This document shows positions 7,249-17,500 of a stretch of 41,276 bases of DNA, in pieces (the stretch's first letter is position 1; the number at the start of each line of letters is the position of its first letter). The translations under genes were made by a program, and so were the position numbers. The DNA comes from an uncultured Lachnospiraceae bacterium (GTDB lineage Bacteria; Bacillota; Clostridia; Lachnospirales; Lachnospiraceae), in NCBI GenBank assembly GCA_947625465.1, contig CANQOK010000015.1, forward strand, positions 1 to 41,276, in the 5' to 3' direction. The notes beneath the pieces are model-generated. The model was given only the letters and a program-made list of their open reading frames with translations, was not told where the DNA came from and ran no database searches.

Positions 7249-9663
7249 CTATGGTTCCAACATCTGTTTGATATTTTTTTCTTTTTTATTGATTGTATCG
7301 ATCGCCAGCGTATGATCGGGATCGACCGGTTTTTCCGCGTGATCCCGGTGCGCGATCCACGCGTCATACAGCTTATTGAATAGATCTTTCAGCATCGGCG
7401 CGAAATACAGGGATGCGATCATCAGAATGACCGCCGAAAAATTCAGATCCACCAGTTCCAGAATATGCTGTCCCACGATCATGCAGACCAGATACGCGAT
7501 CTGCATACTGTAGATCACAAATTTCCGATACGGCGTCATAGGCGAAGAATACAGTTCCTTTAACGTCAGCATATACAGCCAGCCTGCGATCAGCACGGCA
7601 ACCGTTGAGATCATGGGCCGGTCACAGCCCAGCCAGGCCCCGATATAATTGATCGCGAAGATCACCACCGCAATCGTCGCTCCGGTCGGAAAGGCGTTGC
7701 GCATAACTGTGCGGAGAAATCTGGGGTTGATCGCCTGATAGTTCGGTTCCTTTGCCAGCAGGAACGTAGGAATCCCCACCGCGCATCCGTTGATGATCGA
7801 TAATTGGATCGGCTCAAACGGATAGGAATGTCCGATCAGAATTGTCTCGACCGCCAGCAGCACGGAAAACACCGTCTTGATCAGAAACATGGACGCCGCC
7901 ATGCTGATATTGTTAATGACCCGCCGCCCTTCATTTAAAATATGGGGCATAGCGTTAAAATTGGAATCCAAAAGCACCAGATTCGCCGTATTCTTGGCCG
8001 CCTCGCTGCCGGATGCCATCGCAATGCTGCAGTCCGCTTCCTTCAGCGCCAGCACATCGTTGACTCCATCGCCTGTCATAGCCACCGTATGGCCGTGACC
8101 GCGCAGTGCCGTCACCATCTGTTTCTTCTGTTTCGGCGTTACCCGTCCGAACACATTGTATTTCTCCACCGCTTCCGCAATTTCTTCCTGCGTCTTTAAC
8201 GTAGTCGCGTCCACATAAGCCTCCGCGCCTGCCATTCCCGCTTTCACGGCAATGGCGGAAACCGTAACCGGATCATCTCCGGAAATCACCTTGCAGCATA
8301 CGCCCTGCTTCGCGAAAAAGCCCAGTGTGGTATTGACGTCTTTCCGCAGCACATCCGTCATCAGAATGACCGCATGCGGCTCCAAACCGTCAGGAATTCC
8401 GTCCTGATCCGTTTCCTGACTGCTGCGGCCTACCACCAGGATCCGATACCCCTTCGCCGCGTACTGTTCACAGACAGTCTTAAGGTCTTCCTGGCCTTCC
8501 GGAAATAAAAACTGCACAGCACCCATCAGATACGTACCCCGTCCCCGGAAAGAAACACCGCTGTACTTCCGGTCGGAGGAAAACGGGATCACATGCCCCG
8601 GCGTCATATCCTTTGCTTCGCCGAACCGCTCTTTTAACGCCATAAACGTTACATTGTCGTCATGCAGCGCATATACCATATTCGCCATGACGCCCTCCAG
8701 CGCCGCCGTCTCCTTCTGATCCTTCGTCAGGACTTTTTCCACCTGAATCCTGCCTTCGGTCAGCGTTCCGGTCTTATCCAGGCACAGCACGTCCACCCGC
8801 GCCAGCGTCTCAATACAATACAGCTCCTGCACCAGCGTCTTCTGTTTCGCCAGCTTCATCACGCCCAGCGTCAGAGAAAGACTTGTCAGCAATACCAGCC
8901 CCTCCGGGATCATTCCCAGCAGAGCCGCTACCGTGGAAAGAATCGATTCTGAATACGAATTTCCCGCCATATAAAACTGCTTGCAGAACAATCCGATCCC
9001 GATCGGCACAATGATAATACTGATCACCTTTAAGATCTTGTTGATCGCCTTCTTCAGCTCCGAGCTGTGGCGTTTAAACATCTTGGCCTCTTTGGTGATC
9101 TGCTCCATATAATTGTCTTTTCCGACCTTCATCACCTTGCAGACAGCCTGTCCCGAGGTAACAAAGCTTCCGGAAAACAGCTCGTCTCCCACATCCTTGG
9201 ATATCGCGTCGGATTCACCGGTCAGCAGCGATTCATTCGCCTCCAGATGTCCGGAAACCACCACGGAATCAGATGGGATCTGGTTGCCGCTTTTTAAGAT
9301 CAGCAGATCGTCCAGTACGATCTCCTCCACCGGAATCCGCTGCCGTTTTCCATCCCGGATCACCGTCGCCTGACTGGCCGTCAGGATCGCCAGGGAATCC
9401 AGCGTCTTTTTGGCACGCAGTTCCTGTACGATCCCGATCACCGTATTGATGACTATAATAAAGATAAACAGCGTATTTTTAAAGGATAATACGCTCAACA
9501 CCATAACCAGCAGGATCACGTTGATAATATTAAAAAATGTTATCGTATTCCCCAGAATGATCTGCTTCACCGAACGGCTGGTATTGTCCTCCGTTTTATT
9601 GATCTGTCCCGCTTTCCGCCGCTGCTCAACCTCCGCAGCGGTTAACCCCCGTAAATCAGCCAT
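7249..9663 (-). CDS. P-type cation-transporting ATPase, CtpE-like (probable calcium)
   Basis: 804 residues. In order: membrane helices; the actuator motif LTGES; MIPEGL in the ion-path helix; the phosphorylation site DKTGTLT (Asp near residue 296); the hinge motif GDGVNDVLALKEADCSIAM (about 534); and C-terminal membrane helices. There is no heavy-metal-binding N-domain. The overall text resembles the CtpE group of actinobacteria and firmicutes, where calcium uptake has been shown, so calcium is the best guess. The ATG at 9663 was chosen for its Shine-Dalgarno GGAGGT 4 nt upstream; the frame open to 9738 includes the promoter -10 and cannot all be coding. Confidence 0.9.
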   Translation of the reverse strand: MADLRGLTAAEVEQRRKAGQINKTEDNTSRSVKQIILGNTITFFNIINVILLVMVLSVLSFKNTLFIFIIVINTVIGIVQELRAKKTLDSLAILTASQATVIRDGKRQRIPVEEIVLDDLLILKSGNQIPSDSVVVSGHLEANESLLTGESDAISKDVGDELFSGSFVTSGQAVCKVMKVGKDNYMEQITKEAKMFKRHSSELKKAINKILKVISIIIVPIGIGLFCKQFYMAGNSYSESILSTVAALLGMIPEGLVLLTSLSLTLGVMKLAKQKTLVQELYCIETLARVDVLCLDKTGTLTEGRIQVEKVLTKDQKETAALEGVMANMVYALHDDNVTFMALKERFGEAKDMTPGHVIPFSSDRKYSGVSFRGRGTYLMGAVQFLFPEGQEDLKTVCEQYAAKGYRILVVGRSSQETDQDGIPDGLEPHAVILMTDVLRKDVNTTLGFFAKQGVCCKVISGDDPVTVSAIAVKAGMAGAEAYVDATTLKTQEEIAEAVEKYNVFGRVTPKQKKQMVTALRGHGHTVAMTGDGVNDVLALKEADCSIAMASGSEAAKNTANLVLLDSNFNAMPHILNEGRRVINNISMAASMFLIKTVFSVLLAVETILIGHSYPFEPIQLSIINGCAVGIPTFLLAKEPNYQAINPRFLRTVMRNAFPTGATIAVVIFAINYIGAWLGCDRPMISTVAVLIAGWLYMLTLKELYSSPMTPYRKFVIYSMQIAYLVCMIVGQHILELVDLNFSAVILMIASLYFAPMLKDLFNKLYDAWIAHRDHAEKPVDPDHTLAIDTINKKEKNIKQMLEP

Positions 9664-9714
9664 ACTTACCTCCAAATTTTCAGTCATTGCAAAACCGTTC
9701 TCTACATAAATATA

Positions 9715-9743
9715 AGTATATCGGATAACCTTTGCCATGTCAA
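9715..9743 (-). promoter_or_regulatory. Promoter of the P-type ATPase
   Basis: On the minus strand TTGACA (9738-9743), 17 nt, TATACT (9715-9720), about 50 nt upstream of the chosen start. Confidence 0.85.
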
Positions 9744-9760
9744 ACCGATTTCCGAAAGTT

Positions 9761-9768
9761 CATACAAT
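9761..9768 (+). promoter_or_regulatory. Sigma-E-like -10 element before spoIID
   Basis: CATACAAT matches the sporulation sigma-E -10 consensus and lies 28 nt before the start codon, as expected for a mother-cell gene. No convincing -35 is seen at 14-16 nt, so this is tentative. Confidence 0.4.
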
Positions 9769-9795
9769 ATTTGTATTTTACATAAGGAGGTTGCC

Positions 9796-10746
9796 TTGTC
9801 TTCCATAAAAATCTGGATCCTGCTCCTGACCATGGGAACCGTCTTCGGACTGGCTTACCTGTGGGGAAGCCGTCAGGACATTGCTTCCCACGAAGTCATA
9901 CCGCTTGGAAAAACCATTGAACTGTCAGACTCGACCGGCCGGATCCGCATGGATATCGAAGAATTTCTGCCGCTTACCGTTATGGCGGTATGGGATATTG
10001 ACGACAATGACGAACTGATCAAAATGCAGTTTGTGATCATGCGGACCTGGCTGCTCTTTCAAATGCAAGACAAGCAAACCCTGTCACTTCCCGAGACCGA
10101 CGGCAGCGACCGGATTCCCTGGATTTCCTATAGCGAATTGAAAGAAAAATGGGGTTCCCGCTATGTGGAATCCTATGACCGCCTGCGCTGGCTGCAGGCT
10201 TCCACCGCTCATGAAGTCCTGCTCCAAAATGACAGCCTGATCGTTCCCTATTTCCATGCTGTCAGTGCCGGCACTACCGTAGACGGGAAAGCCGCTTACG
10301 GAAAAGCGTACGAATATCTGCCTTCCGTGGAAAGCGCCTGGGACCTGACGGCGCCCAACTTTCTCCAGGTCCGGTGTCTGCCGCTTGCCCCTCTTCTTGC
10401 CGCCTTATCGGATATTCACCCGGAGATCACCACGACCGTCACAGATTTTTTCGATGCATTTTCCATTGAAGAAAAGGACGATACCGGCTATGTACTCTCC
10501 GTCAGGCTGGGAAATGTTTCTGTTTCAGGCGCTGAATTTGCCCGCCTGTGCGGATTCGCTTCCCCATGTTTTACATTGGAAAAATATCCGAACGCTGAAG
10601 TATGTACCGTCCGGATCACCACCAAAGGAAACGGCAGCGGACTGGGGGTCAGTCTGTACGGTGCTGCCGCCCTGGCCGATTCCGGAAAAAATTACAAAGA
10701 AATTTTAAATTATTTTTATAAAAATGTGGAAATCGGGGAACAATGA
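9796..10746 (+). CDS. spoIID: SpoIID-like sporulation protein, divergent
   Basis: 316 residues from a TTG start with AAGGAGG 5 nt upstream. An N-terminal membrane anchor (residues 4-23) precedes a SpoIID/LytB domain. Recognisable pieces are a KMQFVIMRTW segment corresponding to the family KAQAVAARTY, and YFHAVSAGTT with AYEYLPSVESAWD, corresponding to the FHS-SGG and YL-SVESPWD segments. SpoIID is the mother-cell lytic transglycosylase of the engulfment machine. Here the stretch that usually holds the catalytic glutamate reads VMAVWDIDDNDE and has no clear equivalent residue, so activity is doubtful. Adjacency to a SpoIIQ-like gene (39 nt) supports the identification. Confidence 0.8.
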   Translation: MSSIKIWILLLTMGTVFGLAYLWGSRQDIASHEVIPLGKTIELSDSTGRIRMDIEEFLPLTVMAVWDIDDNDELIKMQFVIMRTWLLFQMQDKQTLSLPETDGSDRIPWISYSELKEKWGSRYVESYDRLRWLQASTAHEVLLQNDSLIVPYFHAVSAGTTVDGKAAYGKAYEYLPSVESAWDLTAPNFLQVRCLPLAPLLAALSDIHPEITTTVTDFFDAFSIEEKDDTGYVLSVRLGNVSVSGAEFARLCGFASPCFTLEKYPNAEVCTVRITTKGNGSGLGVSLYGAAALADSGKNYKEILNYFYKNVEIGEQ

Positions 10747-10785
10747 CAAAAGAGAAATCTGCAAGAAAAGGAAGGAGTACTTATC

Positions 10786-11541
10786 GTGAAAAATTTATGG
10801 CAAAACAAAACATTCTGGGGCATCTTAATGCTGGCACTGGTTGCAGTTACCGCGATCACCGCCACAATGATCGTCTCAGGCAGCAAGGATAACCCCGAAA
10901 TCGTAGATCTGGACGGACCGGGCAATACGGTTTTGGAAAATACCACGGCTCCGCTCCCGGAAGAAGCAACTACAGAAAAAGAGCATCCGGTCAGCTCCAT
11001 TACTGTAACCGAGCCTGCGCCCGCGGAAACCACCACCGCACAGGTGCCTGAAACCACCGTTCCGGCGCCCACAACGCCTGCCGCAGAAGCAGCCGGCCCC
11101 GTAACCGCCCTGCACTTCAATGCGGATTCCGCACTGGTATGGCCTGTAAACGGCCGGGTCATTCTGGAATACAATATGGACAATACCATTTATTTTCCCA
11201 CTTTGGATCAGTATAAATGCAATCCGGCCGTCGTGATTCAGGCGGATAAAAATATGGAAGTACAGGCGGCCTGCAGCGGCATAGTCGCAAAGATCGGCAG
11301 CAATGAAGAAATCGGAAACTATGTCACGTTAAATATCGGCGACGACTACACACTGACCTACGGACAGCTGGGCGAGATCAACCTGAAATCCGGACAAGCC
11401 GTAAAAAACGGCGACATTATCGGCACCATCGGCGAGCCCACCGCTTACTATGAAAAAGAAGGGTACAACCTGTATCTGGAATTGCAGCAAAAAGGAAAAC
11501 CGGTAGATCCGCTGGATCATCTGGATTACGAAACCGAATAA
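10786..11541 (+). CDS. spoIIQ: SpoIIQ-like membrane protein with degenerate M23 domain
   Basis: 251 residues from a GTG with GAAGGAG 8 nt upstream. One membrane helix (about residues 9-29), a P/T/E-rich linker (about 35-105) and a LytM/M23-fold domain (about 115-245; QAACSGIVAKIGS, GNYVTLNIGDDYTLTYGQLG, GQAVKNGDIIGTIGEP). The M23 zinc residues are absent: the usual HLHFE is YNLYLEL and the first His-x3-Asp site is missing. It should therefore be a structural partner rather than a peptidase, like B. subtilis SpoIIQ, which pairs with SpoIIIAH across the engulfed septum. Forms a two-gene operon with spoIID. Confidence 0.82.
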   Translation: MKNLWQNKTFWGILMLALVAVTAITATMIVSGSKDNPEIVDLDGPGNTVLENTTAPLPEEATTEKEHPVSSITVTEPAPAETTTAQVPETTVPAPTTPAAEAAGPVTALHFNADSALVWPVNGRVILEYNMDNTIYFPTLDQYKCNPAVVIQADKNMEVQAACSGIVAKIGSNEEIGNYVTLNIGDDYTLTYGQLGEINLKSGQAVKNGDIIGTIGEPTAYYEKEGYNLYLELQQKGKPVDPLDHLDYETE

Positions 11542-11563
11542 AAACCTTTTAAGAAAGCGTATG

Positions 11564-11617
11564 CAAAAAACAGTCCCGGAAACGCAGAAGAAAGTCGTTT
11601 CCGAGACTGTTTTTTTA
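11564..11617. terminator. Bidirectional terminator between spoIIQ and the CBS gene
   Basis: AACAGTCCCGGAAACG pairs with CGTTTCCGAGACTGTT, with one internal mismatch, followed by seven T on the plus strand and preceded by six A, so it can stop both converging transcripts. Confidence 0.88.
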
Positions 11618-11635
11618 CAAATTTTTCATGCACAT

Positions 11636-12034
11636 TTATTTTACTTTGGTCAGATAGGAGAGCACGGATTTCCGGGTGACGATCCCGATAAAATGTCCTA
11701 AGTCGTCTACCACCGGCACAAAATTCTGCGCCAGGATCCGTTTGCTCAGTTCTTCGATGTCCTCATTGATTCCGACGGAATTGTAGCGGATGCGCTTCCG
11801 GATCCGGTCAATCCCGATATGTTCCATTTCATGCATGTCAAAATCATTGACTTCCAATATAAACCACAGTAAATCCCCTTCCGTCAGGGTGCAGACATAG
11901 GTGCCGTCCCGGCGGATCACCGGGATGGCGGAAAATCCGTATTTATGGATTTTTTCCAATGCCTGTCTGACAGAAACATCGCTGTAAATATATTTCGTAT
12001 TCTCTTTTGGCGTCAGCAATGTTGCAATATTCAT
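11636..12034 (-). CDS. CBS-domain-pair protein
   Basis: 132 residues made almost entirely of two CBS motifs (about 5-60: VSVRQALEKIHKYGFSAIPVIRRDGTYVCTLTEGDLL; about 75-130: IEELSKRILAQNFVPVVDDLGHFIGIVTRKSVL). Such stand-alone Bateman modules bind adenine nucleotides and act as energy sensors; the partner is unknown. GGAGG is 5 nt upstream of the ATG. It lies 41 nt after glgP on the same strand and is probably the last gene of the ileS-glgP transcript, so a link to energy or glycogen status is a reasonable inference. Confidence 0.85.
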   Translation of the reverse strand: MNIATLLTPKENTKYIYSDVSVRQALEKIHKYGFSAIPVIRRDGTYVCTLTEGDLLWFILEVNDFDMHEMEHIGIDRIRKRIRYNSVGINEDIEELSKRILAQNFVPVVDDLGHFIGIVTRKSVLSYLTKVK

Positions 12035-12075
12035 TATCCCTCCGTTCCGGAGCGCTTCCGCCCCGTTCCAATCGT

Positions 12076-14541
12076 CTACTTCTCAATTTTAACCTTATCC
12101 AGATGCCAGATCTCATCCACATATTCCTGAATGGTTCTGTCGGAAGTAAATTTGCCTACGTGCGCTACATTCAGAATCGCGGATTTCGCCCAGCCCTGGG
12201 TGTTGCGGTATGCGGCTTCCACACGCTTCTGCGCGTCTGCGTAAGAACGGAAATCCTTCAGGATAAAGTAGGTGTCCGCACGGTCGGAGCTCTTGGTATT
12301 TAACAGAGAATCGTAGATTCCTCTGAACCGCTCCGGATCGTCCGGCGCATAGAACCCGTTAATGAGCTGCATCAGCACCTGGCGGATATCCATATCGTTG
12401 TTGAAGATATCCATCGGATAGTAGCCGCCCTCATTTTCGTACCGGATTACTTCGTCGGAGCTCATACCGAAGATAAACGCGTTCTCCTCGCCTACTTCCT
12501 CCACGATCTCCACATTGGCGCCGTCCATGGTTCCCAGAGTCAGCGCGCCGTTTAACATAAACTTCATGTTGCCGGTACCGGAAGCCTCCTTGCTTGCAGT
12601 GGAAATCTGCTCGGAAACATCGGCTGCCGCGAAGATGATCTCCGCGTTGGAAACCCGGTAATTTTCAATAAATACCACTTTTATCTTGCCATTGATAGAC
12701 TTATCGTTATTGATCACATCCGCCACGCTGTTGATCAGCTTAATGGTCTGCTTTGCCCGATAATAGCCGGCTGCGGCCTTCGCGCCGAAAATAAAGGTTC
12801 TCGGATAGAAGTCCATTTCCGGATGCGCCTTGATCTGATTGTACAGATACATAACGTGCAGGATATTCAGCAGCTGACGCTTGTACTCATGCAGACGCTT
12901 AACCTGTACGTCAAAGATAGAGTTCGGGTCAACCTCGATACCGTTGTGCTCCTTGATATATTTTGCCAGGCGCAGCTTGTTCTGGTACTTGATATTCATA
13001 AATTCCTTCTGGCTCTTTAAGTCATCCGCGTAAACGGCCAGATCCGCGATCTTCGGCAGATCGGTGATCCATGCGTCGCCAACCTTATTCGTTACCCAGT
13101 CGGCCAGCAGCGGATTTCCGTGCAGCAGGAATCTTCTCTGGGTGATGCCGTTGGTCTTGTTGTTGAATTTCTGCGGCATCATCTGATAGAAATCTTTTAA
13201 TTCCTGATTCTTTAAGATCTCCGTATGCAGTCTGGCAACGCCGTTGACGGAGAAGCTCGCGCAGATCGCCAGATGCGCCATCTTAACCTGTCCGTTGTAA
13301 ATGATCGCCATCTTCTCTACCTTGCGCATATCGCCCGGATACTGGCGGTGAATCTCTTCTACAAACCGGCGGTTAATCTCCTCAATGATCTGATAACATC
13401 TGGGCAGCAGTCTGGAAAACAGCTCGATCGGCCATTTTTCCAAAGCCTCGCTCATAATGGTATGGTTGGTGTAAGCGCAGCAATGTGTTGTGATCTCCCA
13501 TGCCTCATCCCACTCCAGATTATACTCGTCTAACAAAAGCCGCATCAGTTCCGCAACCGTCAGAGTCGGGTGCGTATCGTTCATCTGAAATACCACTTTC
13601 TCCGGCAGCTTGTGCAGGTCGTCATGCTTCTCCAGATACTTGCGCAGCGCGCGCTGCAGGCTGGCGGATACGAAGAAATACTGCTGTTTCAGACGCAGCT
13701 CTTTGCCCGCGTAATGGTTATCGTTGGGGTACAGCACCTCCACAATGGTCTTCGCCAGATTTTCCTGTTCCAGTGCTTTCTGATAGTCGCCCTTGTCAAA
13801 GGAATCCAGATTAAAATGCTGCAGGGGCTCCGCATCCCAGATCCGCAGGGTGTTGACTACATTGTTGTTATAGCCGACGATCGGCAGATCATACGGTACG
13901 GCACGGATCACCTGATAATTCTCCAGGGAATAGTGATTTCTGCCGTTCTCGTTGACTACTTTGACATAGCCCCCGAACTTGACCTCACAGGCATACTCTT
14001 CCCGACGGATCTCAAAAGGATAGCCGTTCTTTAACCATGCGTCCGGTACTTCTTTCTGATATCCGTCCCGGATCTCCTGCTTAAACATTCCGTATTTGTA
14101 ACGGATTCCGCAGCCATATGCCGCGTATCCCAGGGTTGCTAAAGAATCTAAGAAGCATGCTGCCAGACGGCCCAGACCGCCGTTGCCCAGCGCCGGATCC
14201 GGCTCTTCATCCTCAATCGTGTTCAGATCCAGTCCCAGTTCATCCAAAGCCTGCTTGATCGCATCTCTGGAAGAAACATTGATGATCATATTTCCCAGAG
14301 CGCGGCCCATTAAAAATTCCATGGACAGGTAATAAACCGTCTTTACGTCCTGCTCTTCATATGCCTTATGGGTATCGATCCACTGGTCTACGATCAGATC
14401 CTTGACCGCGTAGGAAACTGCCTGGAACAGCTGCTGATTGTTCAATTCATCCAGCGTCTTCCGAAACAGCATCTTCGCATTGTCAGATACTTCCTTCTTA
14501 AATTCTTCCTCTGTCACTGTTAATAAATTTTTATCCGTCAT
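12076..14541 (-). CDS. glgP: Glycogen/alpha-glucan phosphorylase
   Basis: 821 residues, the usual length for the glycogen/maltodextrin phosphorylase family (GT35). Diagnostic regions are YYLSMEFLMGRALGNMIINV near the N-terminus, DPALGNGGLGRLAACFLDS, VFQMNDTHPTLTVAELMR, and the pyridoxal-phosphate lysine in EASGTGNMKFMLNGALTLGT (near residue 659). It releases glucose-1-phosphate from the non-reducing ends of storage glucan. The gene begins 11 nt after the ileS stop, and its Shine-Dalgarno AAGGAGG overlaps that stop codon, so it is very likely co-transcribed with ileS and therefore under the ileS T-box. Confidence 0.96.
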   Translation of the reverse strand: MTDKNLLTVTEEEFKKEVSDNAKMLFRKTLDELNNQQLFQAVSYAVKDLIVDQWIDTHKAYEEQDVKTVYYLSMEFLMGRALGNMIINVSSRDAIKQALDELGLDLNTIEDEEPDPALGNGGLGRLAACFLDSLATLGYAAYGCGIRYKYGMFKQEIRDGYQKEVPDAWLKNGYPFEIRREEYACEVKFGGYVKVVNENGRNHYSLENYQVIRAVPYDLPIVGYNNNVVNTLRIWDAEPLQHFNLDSFDKGDYQKALEQENLAKTIVEVLYPNDNHYAGKELRLKQQYFFVSASLQRALRKYLEKHDDLHKLPEKVVFQMNDTHPTLTVAELMRLLLDEYNLEWDEAWEITTHCCAYTNHTIMSEALEKWPIELFSRLLPRCYQIIEEINRRFVEEIHRQYPGDMRKVEKMAIIYNGQVKMAHLAICASFSVNGVARLHTEILKNQELKDFYQMMPQKFNNKTNGITQRRFLLHGNPLLADWVTNKVGDAWITDLPKIADLAVYADDLKSQKEFMNIKYQNKLRLAKYIKEHNGIEVDPNSIFDVQVKRLHEYKRQLLNILHVMYLYNQIKAHPEMDFYPRTFIFGAKAAAGYYRAKQTIKLINSVADVINNDKSINGKIKVVFIENYRVSNAEIIFAAADVSEQISTASKEASGTGNMKFMLNGALTLGTMDGANVEIVEEVGEENAFIFGMSSDEVIRYENEGGYYPMDIFNNDMDIRQVLMQLINGFYAPDDPERFRGIYDSLLNTKSSDRADTYFILKDFRSYADAQKRVEAAYRNTQGWAKSAILNVAHVGKFTSDRTIQEYVDEIWHLDKVKIEK

Positions 14542-14552
14542 CTCGGTCCTCC

Positions 14553-17500
14553 TTACCGCTTTACGCCTAACGTAACCTGTTCGCCGTTAATGTTCCATTC
14601 CTTTGTATAACCGTCTTCACCCATTGCAAGATCTGCTGCCATTACTTCTTTCAGGATCAAATCCCGGTTATGAAGCAAAATCGTGCGGATTCTCTCATTG
14701 TCTCCGACAAATACCGTGATCCGGTCCATTACCTCAAAACCGGCTTCTTTCCGCATGGTCTGAATCTTGCTGATGATCTCTCTGACAAAGCCTTCCTCGA
14801 TCAGCTCCGGCGTCAAATTGGTATCCAGCACCACGGTCATCGTGTTATCGTTCTCCGATACATAGCCTTCCTTCTTCGTCATATCGATCAGCAGGTCTGC
14901 CTCGGTCAGTTCTACTTTTTCACCGTCATAGTCAAAGACAAGTTTTCCTTCGCGGGTCAGGGTATCCATTGCCGCGTTGCCGTCTAATTCAGACAGCGTC
15001 TGACGGATCCTGCCCAGCAGCTTGCCGTACTTCGGCCCTACAGTCTTTAACTGCGGCTTAAAGGTGTATGTGGTAAACGCGGACACATCCTGCGTAAATA
15101 CCACCTGCTTCACATTCAGCTCATCTGCGATGATCTCCACAAAATATTCGGGCAGATCCATATCGGCCTTTACATACATCGTACCGATCGGCTGCCGGTT
15201 CTTGATCGCGGAAGTGTTCCGGCACGCGCGGCCCATAACGACCACCTTCAATACCTCTTCCATCCGCGCTTCCAGTTCCGTATCGATCATCGTCTCGTCT
15301 GCAGAAGGGAAGTCGCACAAATGCACGCTTTCCGGCGCATTGGGATCAACCCTGCACACCAGGTTCCGGTAAATATCCTCCGTCATAAACGGGATCATCG
15401 GCGCGGCCGCTTTGGAAATCGTTACCAGCGCCGTATACAATGTCATATAGGCATTGATCTTGTCCTGCGGCATATCCTTGCCCCAGAACCGGTCACGGCA
15501 GCGGCGCACATACCAGTTGCTCATATCGTCCACAAATTCCTGCAGGGCTCTGGCAGCTTCCGGGATCCGGTAATTCTCCAGATGATCGTCTACCGCCCGC
15601 ACTGCGGAATTCAGTTTGGACAGCAGCCATTTATCCATCACAGATAATTTATTATATTCCAGACTGTGCTCGGTGGGATTGAATTCATCTATATTCGCAT
15701 ATAAAACATAAAACGCATAGGTATTCCACAGCGTACCCATGAATTTCCGCTGTCCTTCCTGTACGGCCTTGCCGTGGAACCGGTTCGGCAGCCAGGGCGC
15801 GCTGTTGATATAGAAGTACCAGCGGATCGCGTCCGCGCCGTATTCTTCCAGCGCTTCCATGGGATCGACCGCGTTGCCTTTGGATTTGGACATCTTCTGT
15901 CCGTTCTCATCCTGCACATGCCCCAATACGATCACGTTTTCATAAGGCGCTTTGTTAAACAGCAGCGTAGACTCCGCCAACAGGGAATAGAACCAGCCCC
16001 TGGTCTGATCCACAGCCTCGGAAATAAACTGCGCCGGGAACTGCTGTCTGAATAAATCTTCATTTTCAAACGGGTAATGATGCTGCGCAAACGGCATGGC
16101 GCCCGAGTCAAACCAGCAGTCGATCACTTCCGGCACCCGGTGCATTTCCTTTCCGCACTTCGGGCAGCGGATCGTCACGGCGTCGATAAACGGGCGGTGC
16201 AGCTCAATATCGTCCGGACAGTGATCCGACATTTCCTTCAGCTCCGCAATGCTTCCGACCGCATGCATATGTCCGCATTCGCATTCCCAGATATTTAACG
16301 GCGTTCCCCAGTAACGGTTCCGGCTGATGCCCCAGTCCTGCACATTCTCCAGCCAGTCGCCGAAGCGGCCCTTGCCGATGCTCTCGGGAATCCAATTGAT
16401 CGTATTGTTATTGCGGATCAGATCCTCCTTCACCGCGGTCATTTTAATAAACCAGGACTCTCTCGCATAATAGATCAGCGGCGTATCGCAGCGCCAGCAG
16501 TGCGGGTAATCATGCTCAAACTTCGGCGCGTCAAATAATTTGCCCTCTTTTTCCAGATCCTGTAAAACCAGCAGGTCCGCATCTTTGACAAAAGTACCCG
16601 CATACGGGGTTTCCTTACTCATTCTGCCCTGTCCGTCCACAAACTGGATAAACGGCAGGTCATAATTGCGCCCTACCCGGTTATCGTCTTCACCGAACGC
16701 CGGCGCGATGTGCACGATGCCGGTACCGTCGCTCATGGTAACATAACTGTCGCATACCACATAGTGACCTTTTTTATGCTGTCTGGCCGTCTCCTCGCCC
16801 GTGCAGGCAAACAGCGGCTCATATTCCTTATACTCCAGATCCTTGCCCACATAGGTTTCCAGCACCTCGTAAGCAGGTCTGCCTTCTTCGGCAAAACGGC
16901 CCAGAACGGTATCTAACAGGGCCTGCGCCATATAATAGGTATAACCGTCCGCTGCCTTTACCTTACAGTAAGTTTCCTCCGGATTCACGCACAGCGCCGT
17001 ATTGGAGGGCAGCGTCCATGGCGTAGTGGTCCATGCCAGGAAATACGCGTCTTCCCCGATCACACGGAAGCGGACGATCGCCGAACGCTCCTTCACGGTC
17101 TTATATCCCTGCGCCACCTCCTGCGCGGACAGCGGCGTTCCGCAGCGCGGACAATAAGGCACGATCTTGAAGCCCTTATACAGAAGCCCTTTATTCCAGA
17201 TCTCCTTCAGCGCCCACCACTCGGACTCGATAAAATTGTTGTCATAAGTCACGTACGGATTGTCCATATCGGCCCAGAAACCGACAGCACCGGAGAAATC
17301 CTCCCACATGCCCTTGTACTTCCATACGCTTTCCTTACACTCGTGAATAAACGGCTCCATGCCGTATTCTTCAATCTGCTCTTTTCCGTTCAGACCTAAC
17401 TTCTTCTCAACTTCCAGTTCCACCGGCAGTCCATGGGTATCCCATCCGGCCTTTCTGGGCACCATATAGCCCTTCATCGTCCGGTACCTGGGAATCATAT

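Noticed and set aside
9664-9738. N-terminal extension of the P-type ATPase
   Set aside because: The stretch contains the promoter -10 box, and a strong Shine-Dalgarno serves the ATG at 9663.
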